Source of the DNA: Szabonella sp046295215 | GTDB lineage: Bacteria > Pseudomonadota > Alphaproteobacteria > Rhodobacterales > Rhodobacteraceae | Assembly (NCBI GenBank): GCA_046295215.1 | Contig: JBKBNP010000006.1 | Location: forward strand, 26,668-90,667 | Length of the DNA stretch: 64,000 bases | Reading direction: 5' to 3' | Shown: one piece after another, positions 25,155 through 33,230 of the stretch | Layout: each line of letters begins with the position of its first letter | How positions within the stretch are numbered: the stretch's first letter is position 1 | The notes under the pieces: model-generated | What the model saw: only the letters and a program-made list of their open reading frames with translations | What the model was told of the DNA's origin: nothing | Databases searched by the model: none | Program-made: the position numbers and the translations under genes

Positions 25155-26564
25155 TCAGCAGGAATAATACATCAGGTATTCCACCGGATGCGGCGTGTGT
25201 TCATAGGCATAGACCTCTTCCCACTTCAGCGCCATGTAGCCTTCGAGCTGATCCTTGGTGAACACGTCACCCGCCAGCAGATAGTCGTGATCGGCTTCCA
25301 ACGCCTCCAGCGCCTCGCGGAGCGAGCCGCAGACGGTCGGGATCGCGGCCAGTTCCTCGGGCGGCAGATCGTAGAGATCCTTGTCCGAGGCCGGGCCCGG
25401 GTCGATCTTGTTCTTGATGCCGTCAAGACCGGCCATCAGGAGGGCGGCGAAGGCCAGGTAGGGGTTGGCGGCCGGATCGGGGAAACGGGCCTCGACGCGC
25501 TTGGCCTTCGGGCTTTCGGTCCACGGAATACGGACGCAGCCGGAGCGGTTGCGGGCCGAATAGGCGCGCAGAACCGGGGCCTCGAAGCCCGGGATCAGGC
25601 GCTTGTAGCTGTTGGTCGCGGGGTTGGTCAGCGCGTTCAGCGATTTGGCATGTTTCAGGATGCCACCGATGAAATAGAGCGCCTCCTGGCTGAGGTCGGC
25701 ATATTTGTCACCCGCAAACAGCGGCTTGCCGTCTTTCCAGATCGACATGTTGACATGCATCCCCGAGCCGTTGTCGCCCTTCATGGGCTTGGGCATGAAG
25801 GTCACCGTCTTGCCATAGGCATGGGCGACATTGTGGATGACATATTTGTATTTCTGGATGTTGTCGGCCTGTTCAACCAGCCCGCCGAAGATCATGCCAA
25901 GCTCGTGCTGACAGGTCGCGACCTCGTGGTGGTGCTTGTCGACCTTGATGCCCATACGTTTCATCGTTGACAGCATCTCGCCGCGGATGTCTTGCGCCTC
26001 GTCCACCGGGTTGACCGGGAAATAGCCGCCCTTGTGGCCCGCGCGATGCGCGAGGTTGCCGGATTCGAATTCGGCATCGGTGTTCCAGGCCGCCGCCTCG
26101 GCGTCGATCTGGTAGGAGACCTTGGCCGGCGTCACCGAATAGCGCACGTCGTCAAACAGGAAGAACTCGGCCTCGGGACCGAAATAGGCGGTATCCCCTA
26201 TTCCGGAAGCCTTGAGATAGGCCTCGGCCTTGGTCGCGGTGCCGCGCGGGTCGCGGCTGTAGGCTTCGCCCGTGTCGGGCTCGACCACATTGCAATGCAC
26301 GCAGAGCGTCTTTTCGGCATAGAACGGGTCGATATAGACCGAGGACGGATCGGGGATCAGCTTCATGTCGGACTGGTCGATCGACTTCCATCCCGCGATG
26401 GAGGAGCCATCGAACATGAATCCTTCCTCGAAGAAGTCCTCATCCACGAGATCGGCGATCAGCGTCACATGCTGAAGCTTGCCTTTGGGATCGGTGAAGC
26501 GGACATCGACATATTCGACCTCCTCGTCCTTCATCAGTTTCAGGGCGTCCTTGACCTTGCTCAT
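25155..26564 (-). CDS. glnA: Glutamine synthetase, type I
   Basis: This 469-residue dodecameric enzyme makes glutamine from glutamate, ammonia and ATP. The family landmarks are present: MFDGSSIAGW, KPMKGDNGSGMHVNMS and the ATP-binding NPATNSYKRLIPGFEAP. The adenylylation loop is KDLYDLPPEE, with the Tyr that GlnE modifies. The enzyme is therefore probably controlled by reversible adenylylation as well as by PII, whose gene is just upstream. Spacing to glnB is 65 bp on the same strand, so they likely form a glnB-glnA operon. A stem-loop terminator follows. Confidence 0.97.
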   Translation of the reverse strand: MSKVKDALKLMKDEEVEYVDVRFTDPKGKLQHVTLIADLVDEDFFEEGFMFDGSSIAGWKSIDQSDMKLIPDPSSVYIDPFYAEKTLCVHCNVVEPDTGEAYSRDPRGTATKAEAYLKASGIGDTAYFGPEAEFFLFDDVRYSVTPAKVSYQIDAEAAAWNTDAEFESGNLAHRAGHKGGYFPVNPVDEAQDIRGEMLSTMKRMGIKVDKHHHEVATCQHELGMIFGGLVEQADNIQKYKYVIHNVAHAYGKTVTFMPKPMKGDNGSGMHVNMSIWKDGKPLFAGDKYADLSQEALYFIGGILKHAKSLNALTNPATNSYKRLIPGFEAPVLRAYSARNRSGCVRIPWTESPKAKRVEARFPDPAANPYLAFAALLMAGLDGIKNKIDPGPASDKDLYDLPPEELAAIPTVCGSLREALEALEADHDYLLAGDVFTKDQLEGYMALKWEEVYAYEHTPHPVEYLMYYSC

Positions 26565-26629
26565 GAAGCGTCATTCCTTCTGTTGCTGTGTCGTGATGGT
26601 CCCGCTGCGCGACGGCGCGGGGACCGATT

Positions 26630-26968
26630 TCAGATCGCATCCTCGCCGGTCTCGCCGGTGCGGATGCGGATGGCCTGTTCGACCGGGGAGACGAAGATCT
26701 TGCCATCGCCGATCTTGTCGGTGCGGGCGGCTGTGATGATGGCCTCGATGGCGGCTTCCACCATGTCATCGGACAACACGACCTCGATCTTCACCTTGGG
26801 AAGAAAATCCACGACATATTCGGCGCCGCGGTAAAGTTCGGTATGTCCCTTCTGGCGACCGAACCCCTTGACTTCGGTCACCGACAAGCCCTGAATTCCG
26901 GCCTCCTGAAGCGCTTCTTTCACTTCGTCCAACTTGAAGGGCTTGATGATTGCTTCAATCTTCTTCAT
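26630..26968 (-). CDS. glnB: Nitrogen regulatory protein PII
   Basis: This is a 112-residue PII signal protein, trimeric, sensing 2-oxoglutarate and ATP/ADP and relaying nitrogen status to GS adenylylation and NtrB. MKKIEAIIKPFKLDEVKEAL is the canonical start. The T-loop KGHTELYRGAEYVVDFLPK carries the uridylylated Tyr51 in GAEYVVD. The C-loop TGETGEDAI is present. It lies directly upstream of glnA, the arrangement that distinguishes glnB from the amtB-linked glnK. The 163-bp divergent space to nnrE contains an AT-rich patch with a TGCCA/TGGCA inverted pair and should hold the promoter. Confidence 0.96.
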   Translation of the reverse strand: MKKIEAIIKPFKLDEVKEALQEAGIQGLSVTEVKGFGRQKGHTELYRGAEYVVDFLPKVKIEVVLSDDMVEAAIEAIITAARTDKIGDGKIFVSPVEQAIRIRTGETGEDAI

Positions 26969-27131
26969 GGGCCGACTCTCCCCCGTTCCTGCCAGTGCTT
27001 ATGCCAGTGACCATTTCCACAGGGGAGGGACAATTGGATAGGCTCGGCAGGCGGGATTCGCCGGGCTGGATTCTGCCAGTGCGATTAATTTTTAAGCAAT
27101 TGGCACGCTGGATAGGCGAAGTGTTAACGGA

Positions 27132-27914
27132 ATGAGCGCGGAAATGACCGAACTTCTGACATCTGCCCAAATGCGCGCCATCGAAGTGGCGGCAATCGAC
27201 AGCGGGGCCGTCACCGGGCTGGAGCTGATGGAACGCGCCGGGCAGGGTGTGGTCGAGGCGGTCCTTGCGGAGTGGCCGGCCCTTGCATTGCCTGCGGACG
27301 GGGGCGCTGCCCCCGAACCCCCGAGGTATTTCGGCCAAGATGAAAGACGCGCGCGTCAGGGGATCGTGCTGTGCGGGCCGGGCAACAATGGCGGGGACGG
27401 TTTCGTGATCGCCCGCCTGTTGCGGCAACGCGGATGGGAGGTGCATGTCTGTCTGCTCGGGGAGTCGGACCGTTTGCCCGCCGACGCCCTGGCGATGTGG
27501 CGACGCTGGGAGAGAATCGGGCCGACGCTGGGTTGGAACCGCGAAGTGCTGGAGCATCTGGCGGGGGGGCTGGAGGCCCGGGCGCCCCTTCTGGTGGTGG
27601 ATGCCCTGTTCGGGATCGGGCTCTCGCGCCCTCTGGGGCCGGAGGTGCATCGGGTCTGGGACGCATTCTGCGACCGGGCATCAGATCTCTCGACCGTGGG
27701 GCGGGTGCATCTATGTGCTGTGGATGTGCCGTCGGGAGTTTCGGATGCCGAACCGGAGGGGGCGCGGCTGAAATGGTTTGACCGCGCGGAATTTCCCTGT
27801 CTGACAGTGACCTTCCACCGGGCGAAGGCGGCACATCGGGCGATGCTGGCAGCGGGGGAGCGGGTTGTGGTGGTCGACATCGGTCTGGGCGGGCAGGGCA
27901 TGGGGCAGGAATGA
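27132..27914 (+). CDS. nnrE: NAD(P)H-hydrate epimerase domain protein with an in-frame repeat insertion
   Basis: This is a 260-residue YjeF-N-domain protein. It interconverts R- and S-NAD(P)HX so the dehydratase can repair damaged cofactor. LCGPGNNGGDGFVIAR (residues 80-95) is the signature, and VDALFGIGLSRPL and AVDVPSGVS follow the family. Most bacteria fuse this domain to the dehydratase. Here the two are separate frames overlapping as ATGA at 27911. Residues about 57-72 (GGAAPEPPRYFGQDER) are an in-frame insertion encoded by a copy of the dispersed palindromic repeat, between the first helix and the first core strand. Confidence 0.87.
   Translation: MSAEMTELLTSAQMRAIEVAAIDSGAVTGLELMERAGQGVVEAVLAEWPALALPADGGAAPEPPRYFGQDERRARQGIVLCGPGNNGGDGFVIARLLRQRGWEVHVCLLGESDRLPADALAMWRRWERIGPTLGWNREVLEHLAGGLEARAPLLVVDALFGIGLSRPLGPEVHRVWDAFCDRASDLSTVGRVHLCAVDVPSGVSDAEPEGARLKWFDRAEFPCLTVTFHRAKAAHRAMLAAGERVVVVDIGLGGQGMGQE
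27300..27347 (+). repeat. Dispersed palindromic repeat inside nnrE
   Basis: A stretch within nnrE contains GAGGTATTTCGGCCAAGATG, nearly identical in reverse complement to the arm of the intergenic palindrome at 63242-63269. It is preceded by a short inverted GGGGGC/GCCCCC. It adds codons in frame and does not break the gene. Confidence 0.7.
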
Positions 27915-28792
27915 CAGGGCGCGGACCAAAGGTCATCGAGGCGGGGCCAGCCTTCGTCGCGGCGCTGCGCAAGGCAGAAGAGGCGCACAAATATGACCAC
28001 GGTCATGCGCTCATTCTGGCGGGCGGGCCGGGAGAGGGGGGGGCTGCGCGGCTGTCGGCGCGGGGCGCCTTGCGGATCGGGGCGGGGCTTGTGACCGTGG
28101 CCTGCCCGCTGGCAGCCTTGCAGGAGAACGCGGCGCGGCTGGACACAGTGATGTTGCGCCCCCTGCATGATGCGGCGGCCTTGGCGCGTCTGCTGGACGA
28201 CCGGCGGTTCAACGCCTTGTGTCTCGGGCCGGGCATGGGGCTGGACCGGGCGCGGGCCATGGTGCCGGTCGCCTGCCGTTCGGGGCGCGGCGTGGTGCTG
28301 GATGCCGATGCGCTCTCGGGTTTTGGAGGCGATCCGGCGGAGTTGTTTGCCCTGAGCCATGAGACCTGCGTGCTGACCCCGCATGGCGGCGAATTTGCGC
28401 GGCTGTTTCCCGATCTGGCCATGGCGATGGGACAGGATGCCAGCGACCCGCGAGCGATGTCCCGGATCGATGCGGTGCGGGAAGCGGCGCGGCGCTCGGC
28501 ATCGGTCGTGCTGATCAAGGGCGCGGAGACGGTGATCGCCAGTCCCGACGGGCGCGCTGCGGTGAATCGCGCGAAGGGCGCAAAGGCCGCGCCCTGGCTG
28601 GCCACGGCGGGGTCCGGCGATGTGCTGGCCGGGTTCATCACCGGGCTTCTGGCGCGCGGCTTTGCCCCGTTCGACGCCGCCTGCACAGGGGCGTGGCTCC
28701 ATGCGGAGGCCGCGCGATCCTTCGGGCCGGGGCTGATTGCCGAGGATCTGCCGGAAGAACTGCCGAAGGTCTTTCGCACGCTCGGCCTCTGA
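27911..28792 (+). CDS. nnrD: ADP/ATP-dependent NAD(P)H-hydrate dehydratase
   Basis: This is a 293-residue ribokinase-like enzyme that dehydrates S-NAD(P)HX using ADP or ATP. KYDHGHALILAGGPGEGGAA is the N-terminal signature. LCLGPGMGLDRA, VVLDADALS, LTPHGGEFARL and the catalytic TAGSGDVLAGFITGLLARG all match the family. The start overlaps the nnrE stop as ATGA, giving a coupled pair in place of the usual fused Nnr protein. The protein ends FRTLGL just before a GC hairpin. Confidence 0.9.
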   Translation: MTGRGPKVIEAGPAFVAALRKAEEAHKYDHGHALILAGGPGEGGAARLSARGALRIGAGLVTVACPLAALQENAARLDTVMLRPLHDAAALARLLDDRRFNALCLGPGMGLDRARAMVPVACRSGRGVVLDADALSGFGGDPAELFALSHETCVLTPHGGEFARLFPDLAMAMGQDASDPRAMSRIDAVREAARRSASVVLIKGAETVIASPDGRAAVNRAKGAKAAPWLATAGSGDVLAGFITGLLARGFAPFDAACTGAWLHAEAARSFGPGLIAEDLPEELPKVFRTLGL

Positions 28793-28820
28793 CCGCCGCC
28801 CCGGCTTTGCAAAAGCGAAA

Positions 28821-28839
28821 GGCCGCCCACAGGGCGGCC
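28821..28839 (-). terminator. Terminator hairpin between nnrD and the Hint gene
   Basis: An 8-bp perfect stem (GGCCGCCC / GGGCGGCC) with a 3-base loop lies between convergent genes. On the minus strand it is followed by TTTCGCTTTT, so it should end the Hint-protein transcript. It may also stop nnrD. Confidence 0.6.
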
Positions 28840-28867
28840 CCGGGCGGGATAACAAGGTGTCGACCGT

Positions 28868-29359
28868 TCAGACCCCTGAGTGGGCCTCGAAGGTGGCAAG
28901 TTCCAGACCGCCCGCGTAGATCACCGCAGGGGCGTCGAATTCCAGAGTGTAGACGCGCGCACCCGCCACGGATTCGGACCGGATATACTCGCCATCGACC
29001 AGCGCGCTTGCGGGCATCATCGCCTGCGAGACACCTTTCATCGCCTTTGCCCGCCAGTCCCGGATCAGCACGGGCTGATCGGCTGACAGCAGGATGTCTT
29101 CCTCTGGCTGGTCAATCCCGAGTGCGGAAGCCGAAATACGGATCATCCTGGCACTGGCGACAACCTCGCAGCGGATTGCCCTCAGGGGCCGGGCGCCGGC
29201 GCGGGTGATGATGCGGTCGCCTGCGGTCAGATGTTCCACCGGAAGCGCGCCTGAAAGGGTCAGCACCACTGTTCCTGCCGCAAGGGCGCCGAGATGCGGA
29301 ACGGTCGAAGCCGGGGAGAGAAGTTCTGCGTCGCGAAACTGGGGGATGCTCTGGATCAT
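28868..29359 (-). CDS. Hint-domain protein without the catalytic cysteine
   Basis: This is a 163-residue stand-alone Hint (hedgehog/intein) fold protein. The core is AAGTVVLTLSGALPVEHLTAG (about residues 27-47) with DRIITRAGARPLRAI, then LLSADQPVLIRDWRAKAM and EFDAPAVIYAGGLE. Self-splicing Hint domains begin with a catalytic Cys or Ser at the first strand. Here the position is Gly/Thr and the only Cys lies mid-domain, so autoprocessing is unlikely. Such short Cys-poor Hint proteins are frequent in Rhodobacteraceae, as I recall, and their role is unknown. It stands alone upstream of the hairpin terminator. Confidence 0.75.
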   Translation of the reverse strand: MIQSIPQFRDAELLSPASTVPHLGALAAGTVVLTLSGALPVEHLTAGDRIITRAGARPLRAIRCEVVASARMIRISASALGIDQPEEDILLSADQPVLIRDWRAKAMKGVSQAMMPASALVDGEYIRSESVAGARVYTLEFDAPAVIYAGGLELATFEAHSGV

Positions 29360-29588
29360 CTTGGGCTTCCTGCTGGGAACACTGCCTTATTCCCGGACAA
29401 ATATGGCAACAATGCGTTGAGCTGCGGACCATTCCGCGACTTGGGCAGATTAGCAGCAAATCGCCCCGCGTTCAACCTTCGGTTGCAAGCCCCGCCATAC
29501 ATGTGCTTTTAAGATGTTCCGTTAACCTGCCGCGCGCCTGGGATCGTGGCATTGGCCCCTGTGGTCATCCGTTCGAGGTCGGGCCGGT

Positions 29589-29672
29589 TGGTGCGGGCGA
29601 AGGGATTTGAACCCCCACGCCTTGCGGCGGCAGGACCTAAACCTGCTGTGTCTACCGTTCCACCACGCCCGC
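29589..29672 (-). tRNA. tRNA-Leu (anticodon UAG)
   Basis: The minus strand folds as a class II tRNA: acceptor stem GCGGGCG/CGCCCGC with encoded CCA, anticodon stem GCAGG/CCTGC and seven-base loop TTTAGGT with anticodon TAG. It has a short variable arm and a T arm with GTTCAAATC. It reads CUA and, with wobble, other CUN codons. Confidence 0.95.
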
Positions 29673-29680
29673 ACCGGGCC

Positions 29681-29709
29681 GGAATATCCCTTGCGGCACA
29701 GCGCGTCAA
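29681..29709 (-). promoter_or_regulatory. Sigma70-type promoter of tRNA-Leu(UAG)
   Basis: TTGACG and TATTCC are separated by exactly 17 bp on the minus strand. The -10 ends 8 bases before the tRNA 5' end, the right place for a tRNA promoter. Confidence 0.6.
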
Positions 29710-29926
29710 CTTGGCTGACGCCTCCCGGAAGCGCGGGCCATCCCACCTGATTGCAAGGCCCATGAGGCATCCCGGCTGGCGCTTGCGTTTTCCCTTTCAT
29801 CCCCTTTGTTTCTTGGATAGAAGCCAGCCCCAGAGATTGCGGGCCGGAACATTCACCCCGGCGCTGCGAGGCGTGGAGGACGCATGTCTTCCACCGGCAC
29901 CGACAAGTTGGGAAAAGGACGGATAC

Positions 29927-31261
29927 ATGCAGGTCAACGAGACCCTGAACGAAGGTCTGAAGCGCGGCTACACCATCACGGTGACGGCGGCCGAGCTGGA
30001 TGCAAAAGTGCAGGAAAAGCTGGTCGAAGCCCAGCCCGAGGTCGAGATGAAGGGGTTTCGCAAGGGCAAGGTTCCCATGGCGATGCTGCGCAAGCAGTTC
30101 GGCCCGCGCATCATGGGCGACGCAATGCAGGAAGCCATCGACGGCGCGATGAAATCGCATTTCGACGCCTCCGGCGACCGGCCCGCGATGCAGCCCGAGG
30201 TCAAGATGGTCGGCGGCGAGACCTGGCGGGAAGGTCAGGATGTCGTGGTCGAGATGACCTATGAGGCGCTGCCGGAAATCCCGGAAGTGGACGCCTCCAA
30301 GGTCACGCTGGAACGCCTTGTCGTGAAGGCCGATGACGCCGCCGTGGAAGAGGCTCTGAAAAACCTCGCCGAAAGCGCGCAGAATTTCGAGGACCGCAAG
30401 AAGGGCTCCAAGGCCAAGGATGGCGACCAGATCGTGATCGACTTCAAGGGCTCGGTCGATGGTGACTATTTCGAGGGCGGCTCGGCGGAGGATTATCCGC
30501 TGGTGCTGGGCTCCAACTCCTTCATTCCCGGTTTCGAGGAACAGCTTGTCGGCGCCAAGGCCGGTGAGGAAAAGAAAGTCGAAGTGACCTTCCCCGAGGC
30601 CTACGGTGCCGCCAATCTTGCGGGCAAGGCCGCGGTGTTCGAATGCACCGTCAAGGCGGTCAAGGAACCCAAAGCCGCCGAGATCGACGACGAGTTGGCC
30701 AAGAAATTCGGTGCCGAGGATCTCGCCGCGCTGAAAGGTCAGATTGCGGAACGTCTGGAAGCCGAATACAAAGGCGCCGCCCGGGCCGTTCTGAAACGTG
30801 CGCTGCTCGACCAGCTTGACAGCATGGTGAAATTCGAACTGCCGCCCTCGCTCGTCGAGGCGGAGGCCGGCCAGATCGCACATCAACTGTGGCACGAGGA
30901 CAACCCCGAGGTTCAGGGCCACAACCATGATGCCATCGAGCCGACCGAGGAACACAAATCCCTCGCCGAGCGCCGCGTGCGTCTGGGCCTCCTGCTGGCC
31001 GAGGTGGGCCGCAAGGCCGAAGTCACCGTGACCGATCAGGAAATGACCCAGGCCGTGCTGACCCAAGCACGTCAATATCCGGGCCAGGAACGCCAGTTCT
31101 TCGAATTCGTGCAGAAGAACCCGCAGATGCAGCAGCAACTGCGCGCGCCGATCTTCGAGGACAAGGTCGTCGATTTCATCGTTGCCGGGGCCACGGTCAC
31201 AGACAAGGAAATCGGCAAGGACGAGTTGCAGAAGGCCATCGAGGCGCTGGACGAACTCTGA
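29927..31261 (+). CDS. tig: Trigger factor
   Basis: This is a 444-residue ribosome-associated chaperone with peptidyl-prolyl isomerase activity. The N-terminal ribosome-binding domain contains the signature KGFRKGKVPMAML (residues about 43-55). The FKBP-type domain runs from about residue 150 to 245 (DGDQIVIDFKGSVDGDYFEG, VLGSNSFIPGFEEQLVG). The helical C-terminal domain follows. The frame opens 127 codons earlier across the tRNA region. MQVNETLNEGLKRG at 29927, with AAAAGGAC in front, is the family start. It is a single-gene unit with a strong hairpin after its stop. Confidence 0.96.
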   Translation: MQVNETLNEGLKRGYTITVTAAELDAKVQEKLVEAQPEVEMKGFRKGKVPMAMLRKQFGPRIMGDAMQEAIDGAMKSHFDASGDRPAMQPEVKMVGGETWREGQDVVVEMTYEALPEIPEVDASKVTLERLVVKADDAAVEEALKNLAESAQNFEDRKKGSKAKDGDQIVIDFKGSVDGDYFEGGSAEDYPLVLGSNSFIPGFEEQLVGAKAGEEKKVEVTFPEAYGAANLAGKAAVFECTVKAVKEPKAAEIDDELAKKFGAEDLAALKGQIAERLEAEYKGAARAVLKRALLDQLDSMVKFELPPSLVEAEAGQIAHQLWHEDNPEVQGHNHDAIEPTEEHKSLAERRVRLGLLLAEVGRKAEVTVTDQEMTQAVLTQARQYPGQERQFFEFVQKNPQMQQQLRAPIFEDKVVDFIVAGATVTDKEIGKDELQKAIEALDEL

Positions 31262-31282
31262 TCCCGGATCGGCCGGACATCG

Positions 31283-31317
31283 AAGGGCCGCGCCTTTTCA
31301 AGGAAGGCGCGGCCCTT
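31283..31317 (+). terminator. Hairpin terminator of tig
   Basis: A 14-bp perfect stem (AAGGGCCGCGCCTT and its complement) with a 7-base loop lies 21 bp after the tig stop. The following U tract is weak (TTGCCATT). Confidence 0.55.
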
Positions 31318-31471
31318 GCCATTCCAGAGGAGCCTGCCGCGCAGATGCGACGCTGGCCCGGCCGGGGGCAAGGTCGGGTCCATTGGCGGGCAGACAGGAC
31401 CGGCAGCGCCCTGTCCTCCGGCTGTCGGCTCCGGCCGACCGCCCCCACACCCCGACGCGAAGGATGAGCCC

Positions 31472-32218
31472 GTGACCGATGATCTTTTCCTGCCGGGCCT
31501 TCCCGAAGCCCGCCTGCGCGCGGCCCTTTTGGCCAGCCCCGGCTCGGAACTCCGGCGCGGCAAATTCGCCAGCCCCGACAGTTCCGCCGCTCTTGTGGTC
31601 AATGCCTTTGGCTGGTTTCTGGACCGCCCCACTGACCTGCCCCCGCTCGCCGCAGGCCTCGGCGCGACGCGATCGGTCGCCATCGAGGCCGAGATGCGCT
31701 TTCCCTGGGCGGGCGGCACGCATCCCTGGCTTGATGTGGCGGTGGAAACCGACCGCTGGCTGATCGGCATTGAAAGCAAACGCTACGAGCCCTTCCGCCC
31801 TGCAAAGCAGGCAGAGTTCTCAACCGCCTATGACCGCCCGGTCTGGGGCGAGGCGATGCAGGGCCATGACCGCCTCCGCCGCACCCATGCCGGGGGCGCA
31901 CGCCGCTTTGCAGCGCTCGACATGGTGCAACTGGTGAAACATGGCTACGGCCTGCGAACCGAGGCGCTTCGGCGCGGCAAACGCGCGCTGCTGCTCTATC
32001 TTCATGCCGAACCTGCGCGGTTCTCGAACGGCCGCGCGATAGATCCCGACCGCTTCGCAGCTCACCGGGCCGATATCGACCTTTATGCGGAAAGCGTGGC
32101 GGGCGACGAGGTGACCTTTGCATCGCTCACCTGGCGTGACCTCCTGGAAAGCTGGACCACACGCCCGACCCTTGCAGATCACGCCACAAGGCTCGCCGCC
32201 CGCTTCGCACCGCTCTGA
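31472..32218 (+). CDS. Hypothetical protein with PD-(D/E)XK nuclease-like core
   Basis: This is a 248-residue protein I cannot name with certainty. The stretch LDVAVETDRWLIGIESKRYEPF has the spacing of a PD-(D/E)XK nuclease core: Asp, then a strand ending GIESK, with the conserved E-x-K. An upstream EAEMRFPW could supply the first acid. The rest is mixed alpha/beta without a known partner domain. I chose the GTG at 31472 with AAGGAT upstream. No methyltransferase or toxin-antitoxin partner is adjacent, so it is not an obvious restriction system. The next gene converges from 170 bp away. Confidence 0.55.
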   Translation: MTDDLFLPGLPEARLRAALLASPGSELRRGKFASPDSSAALVVNAFGWFLDRPTDLPPLAAGLGATRSVAIEAEMRFPWAGGTHPWLDVAVETDRWLIGIESKRYEPFRPAKQAEFSTAYDRPVWGEAMQGHDRLRRTHAGGARRFAALDMVQLVKHGYGLRTEALRRGKRALLLYLHAEPARFSNGRAIDPDRFAAHRADIDLYAESVAGDEVTFASLTWRDLLESWTTRPTLADHATRLAARFAPL

Positions 32219-32237
32219 GACACCCCTCCGCCCCGCC

Positions 32238-32306
32238 TTTTTCTGTCCCCAAATATCCTCGGGGGGTGAGGCCCGGCAGGGCCGAGGGGGGCAGACAGCC
32301 CCCCTT
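32238..32306. repeat. Dispersed GC-rich palindromic repeat, copy 2
   Basis: TTTTTCTGTCCCCAAATATC, then CTCGGGGGG, GCCCGGCAGGGC and GGGGGGCAGACAGCCCCCC. It is clearly the same family as the copy at 21681, sharing the TTTTTCTGTC start, the AAATATCCTCGGGGGG core and the GACAGCCCCCC end. It lies between the PD-(D/E)XK-like gene and rplI. Confidence 0.65.
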
Positions 32307-32338
32307 CCCCGGTCCCGTCCGGTGCAACCGCAGCAAAA

Positions 32339-32364
32339 AACGCGCGAGGTTTCCCCCGCGCGTT
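32339..32364 (-). terminator. Rho-independent terminator of the rpsF-rpsR-rplI operon
   Basis: On the minus strand AACGCGCG pairs with CGCGCGTT around a GAAA-type loop and is followed immediately by a T run (TTTT). It lies 25 bp past the rplI stop. This is a textbook intrinsic terminator. Confidence 0.82.
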
Positions 32365-32388
32365 CCAGTCCCGCCCGAAGGCCGGAAA

Positions 32389-32964
32389 TCAGAGGTCTTC
32401 GCCGTCCTGGGCAGCACCCATCTCGTCGAAGAGTTCCGCAATCTCGAACTCTGCCGCCGCTTCGGCCTCGGCTGCCAGTTCGCGGATCGATTTGCCCGAG
32501 GCTTGCAGTTCGGCTTCCTCGTTGGACCGCGCGATGTTCAGCGTCACTTTCACGGTCACTTCGGGGTGCAGCACAACGCTGACAACATGCAGACCAAGAT
32601 CCTTGATCGGCTTGTCCAGGACAACCTGGCCACGATTGACGGTGAATCCGCCCTCGGTCGCAGCTTCGGCCACGTCGCGGGTGGTGACGGACCCATAAAG
32701 CGCACCCGCATCGGAGGCCGAGCGGATGACGATGAAGCTCTGGCCGTCGAGCTTGGCGCCCACGGTTTCGGCTTCCTTGCGGGTTTCGAGGTTTTCGGCC
32801 TCGAGCTGCGCCTTGCGGGCCTCGAACGACTGGATGTTCGACTGGTTGGCACGCAGCGCCTTGCCCTGCGGCAGCAGGAAGTTGCGGGCGTAGCCGTCCT
32901 TGACGTTCACGACCTCGCCCATCTGGCCCAGCTTGGCCACGCGCTGAAGAAGGATCACTTGCAT
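32389..32964 (-). CDS. rplI: 50S ribosomal protein L9
   Basis: This is a 191-residue L9. The N-terminal rRNA-binding domain MQVILLQRVAKLGQMGEVVNVKDGYARN and NFLLPQGKA (within the first 40 residues) is the family signature. A long connecting helix follows (residues about 40-75), then the C-terminal domain and an acidic tail of about 40 residues (AEAEAAAEFEIAELFDEMG), which makes it longer than the 150-residue E. coli protein. Such acidic tails are common in alphaproteobacterial L9. It follows rpsR by 12 bp and ends the operon before the terminator. Confidence 0.96.
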   Translation of the reverse strand: MQVILLQRVAKLGQMGEVVNVKDGYARNFLLPQGKALRANQSNIQSFEARKAQLEAENLETRKEAETVGAKLDGQSFIVIRSASDAGALYGSVTTRDVAEAATEGGFTVNRGQVVLDKPIKDLGLHVVSVVLHPEVTVKVTLNIARSNEEAELQASGKSIRELAAEAEAAAEFEIAELFDEMGAAQDGEDL

Positions 32965-32976
32965 GGTTGGTGCTCC

Positions 32977-33204
32977 TTATTTCACGGCATAGGGCAGCAG
33001 CGCGAGAAAGCGGGCGCGCTTGATGGCCGTGGCCAGTTCACGCTGCTTTTTCGCCGAGACTGCGGTGATGCGGGAGGGAACGATCTTGCCGCGCTCGGAG
33101 ATGTAGCGCTGCAGAAGACGCGTGTCCTTGTAGTCGATTGCCGGTGCATTGTCGCCCGAGAAGGGGCAGACCTTGCGGCGGCGGAAAAACGGTTTGGTCG
33201 CCAT
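32977..33204 (-). CDS. rpsR: 30S ribosomal protein S18
   Basis: This is a 75-residue S18. FFRRRKVCPFSG, IDYKDTRLLQRYISERGKIVP and TAVSAKKQRELATAIKRARF are near-invariant. It pairs with S6 on the platform of the 30S subunit. The gene lies 26 bp after rpsF and 12 bp before rplI in the conserved rpsF-rpsR-rplI order. Length and start are normal. Confidence 0.97.
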   Translation of the reverse strand: MATKPFFRRRKVCPFSGDNAPAIDYKDTRLLQRYISERGKIVPSRITAVSAKKQRELATAIKRARFLALLPYAVK

Positions 33205-33230
33205 GATATTCGGTCCTTTCCTGTCTCAGA

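Noticed and set aside
26985..27010. Possible sigma54 promoter upstream of glnB
   Set aside because: TGGCAT and TGGC occur but with spacing one base too long between the GG and GC elements, so I do not call it.
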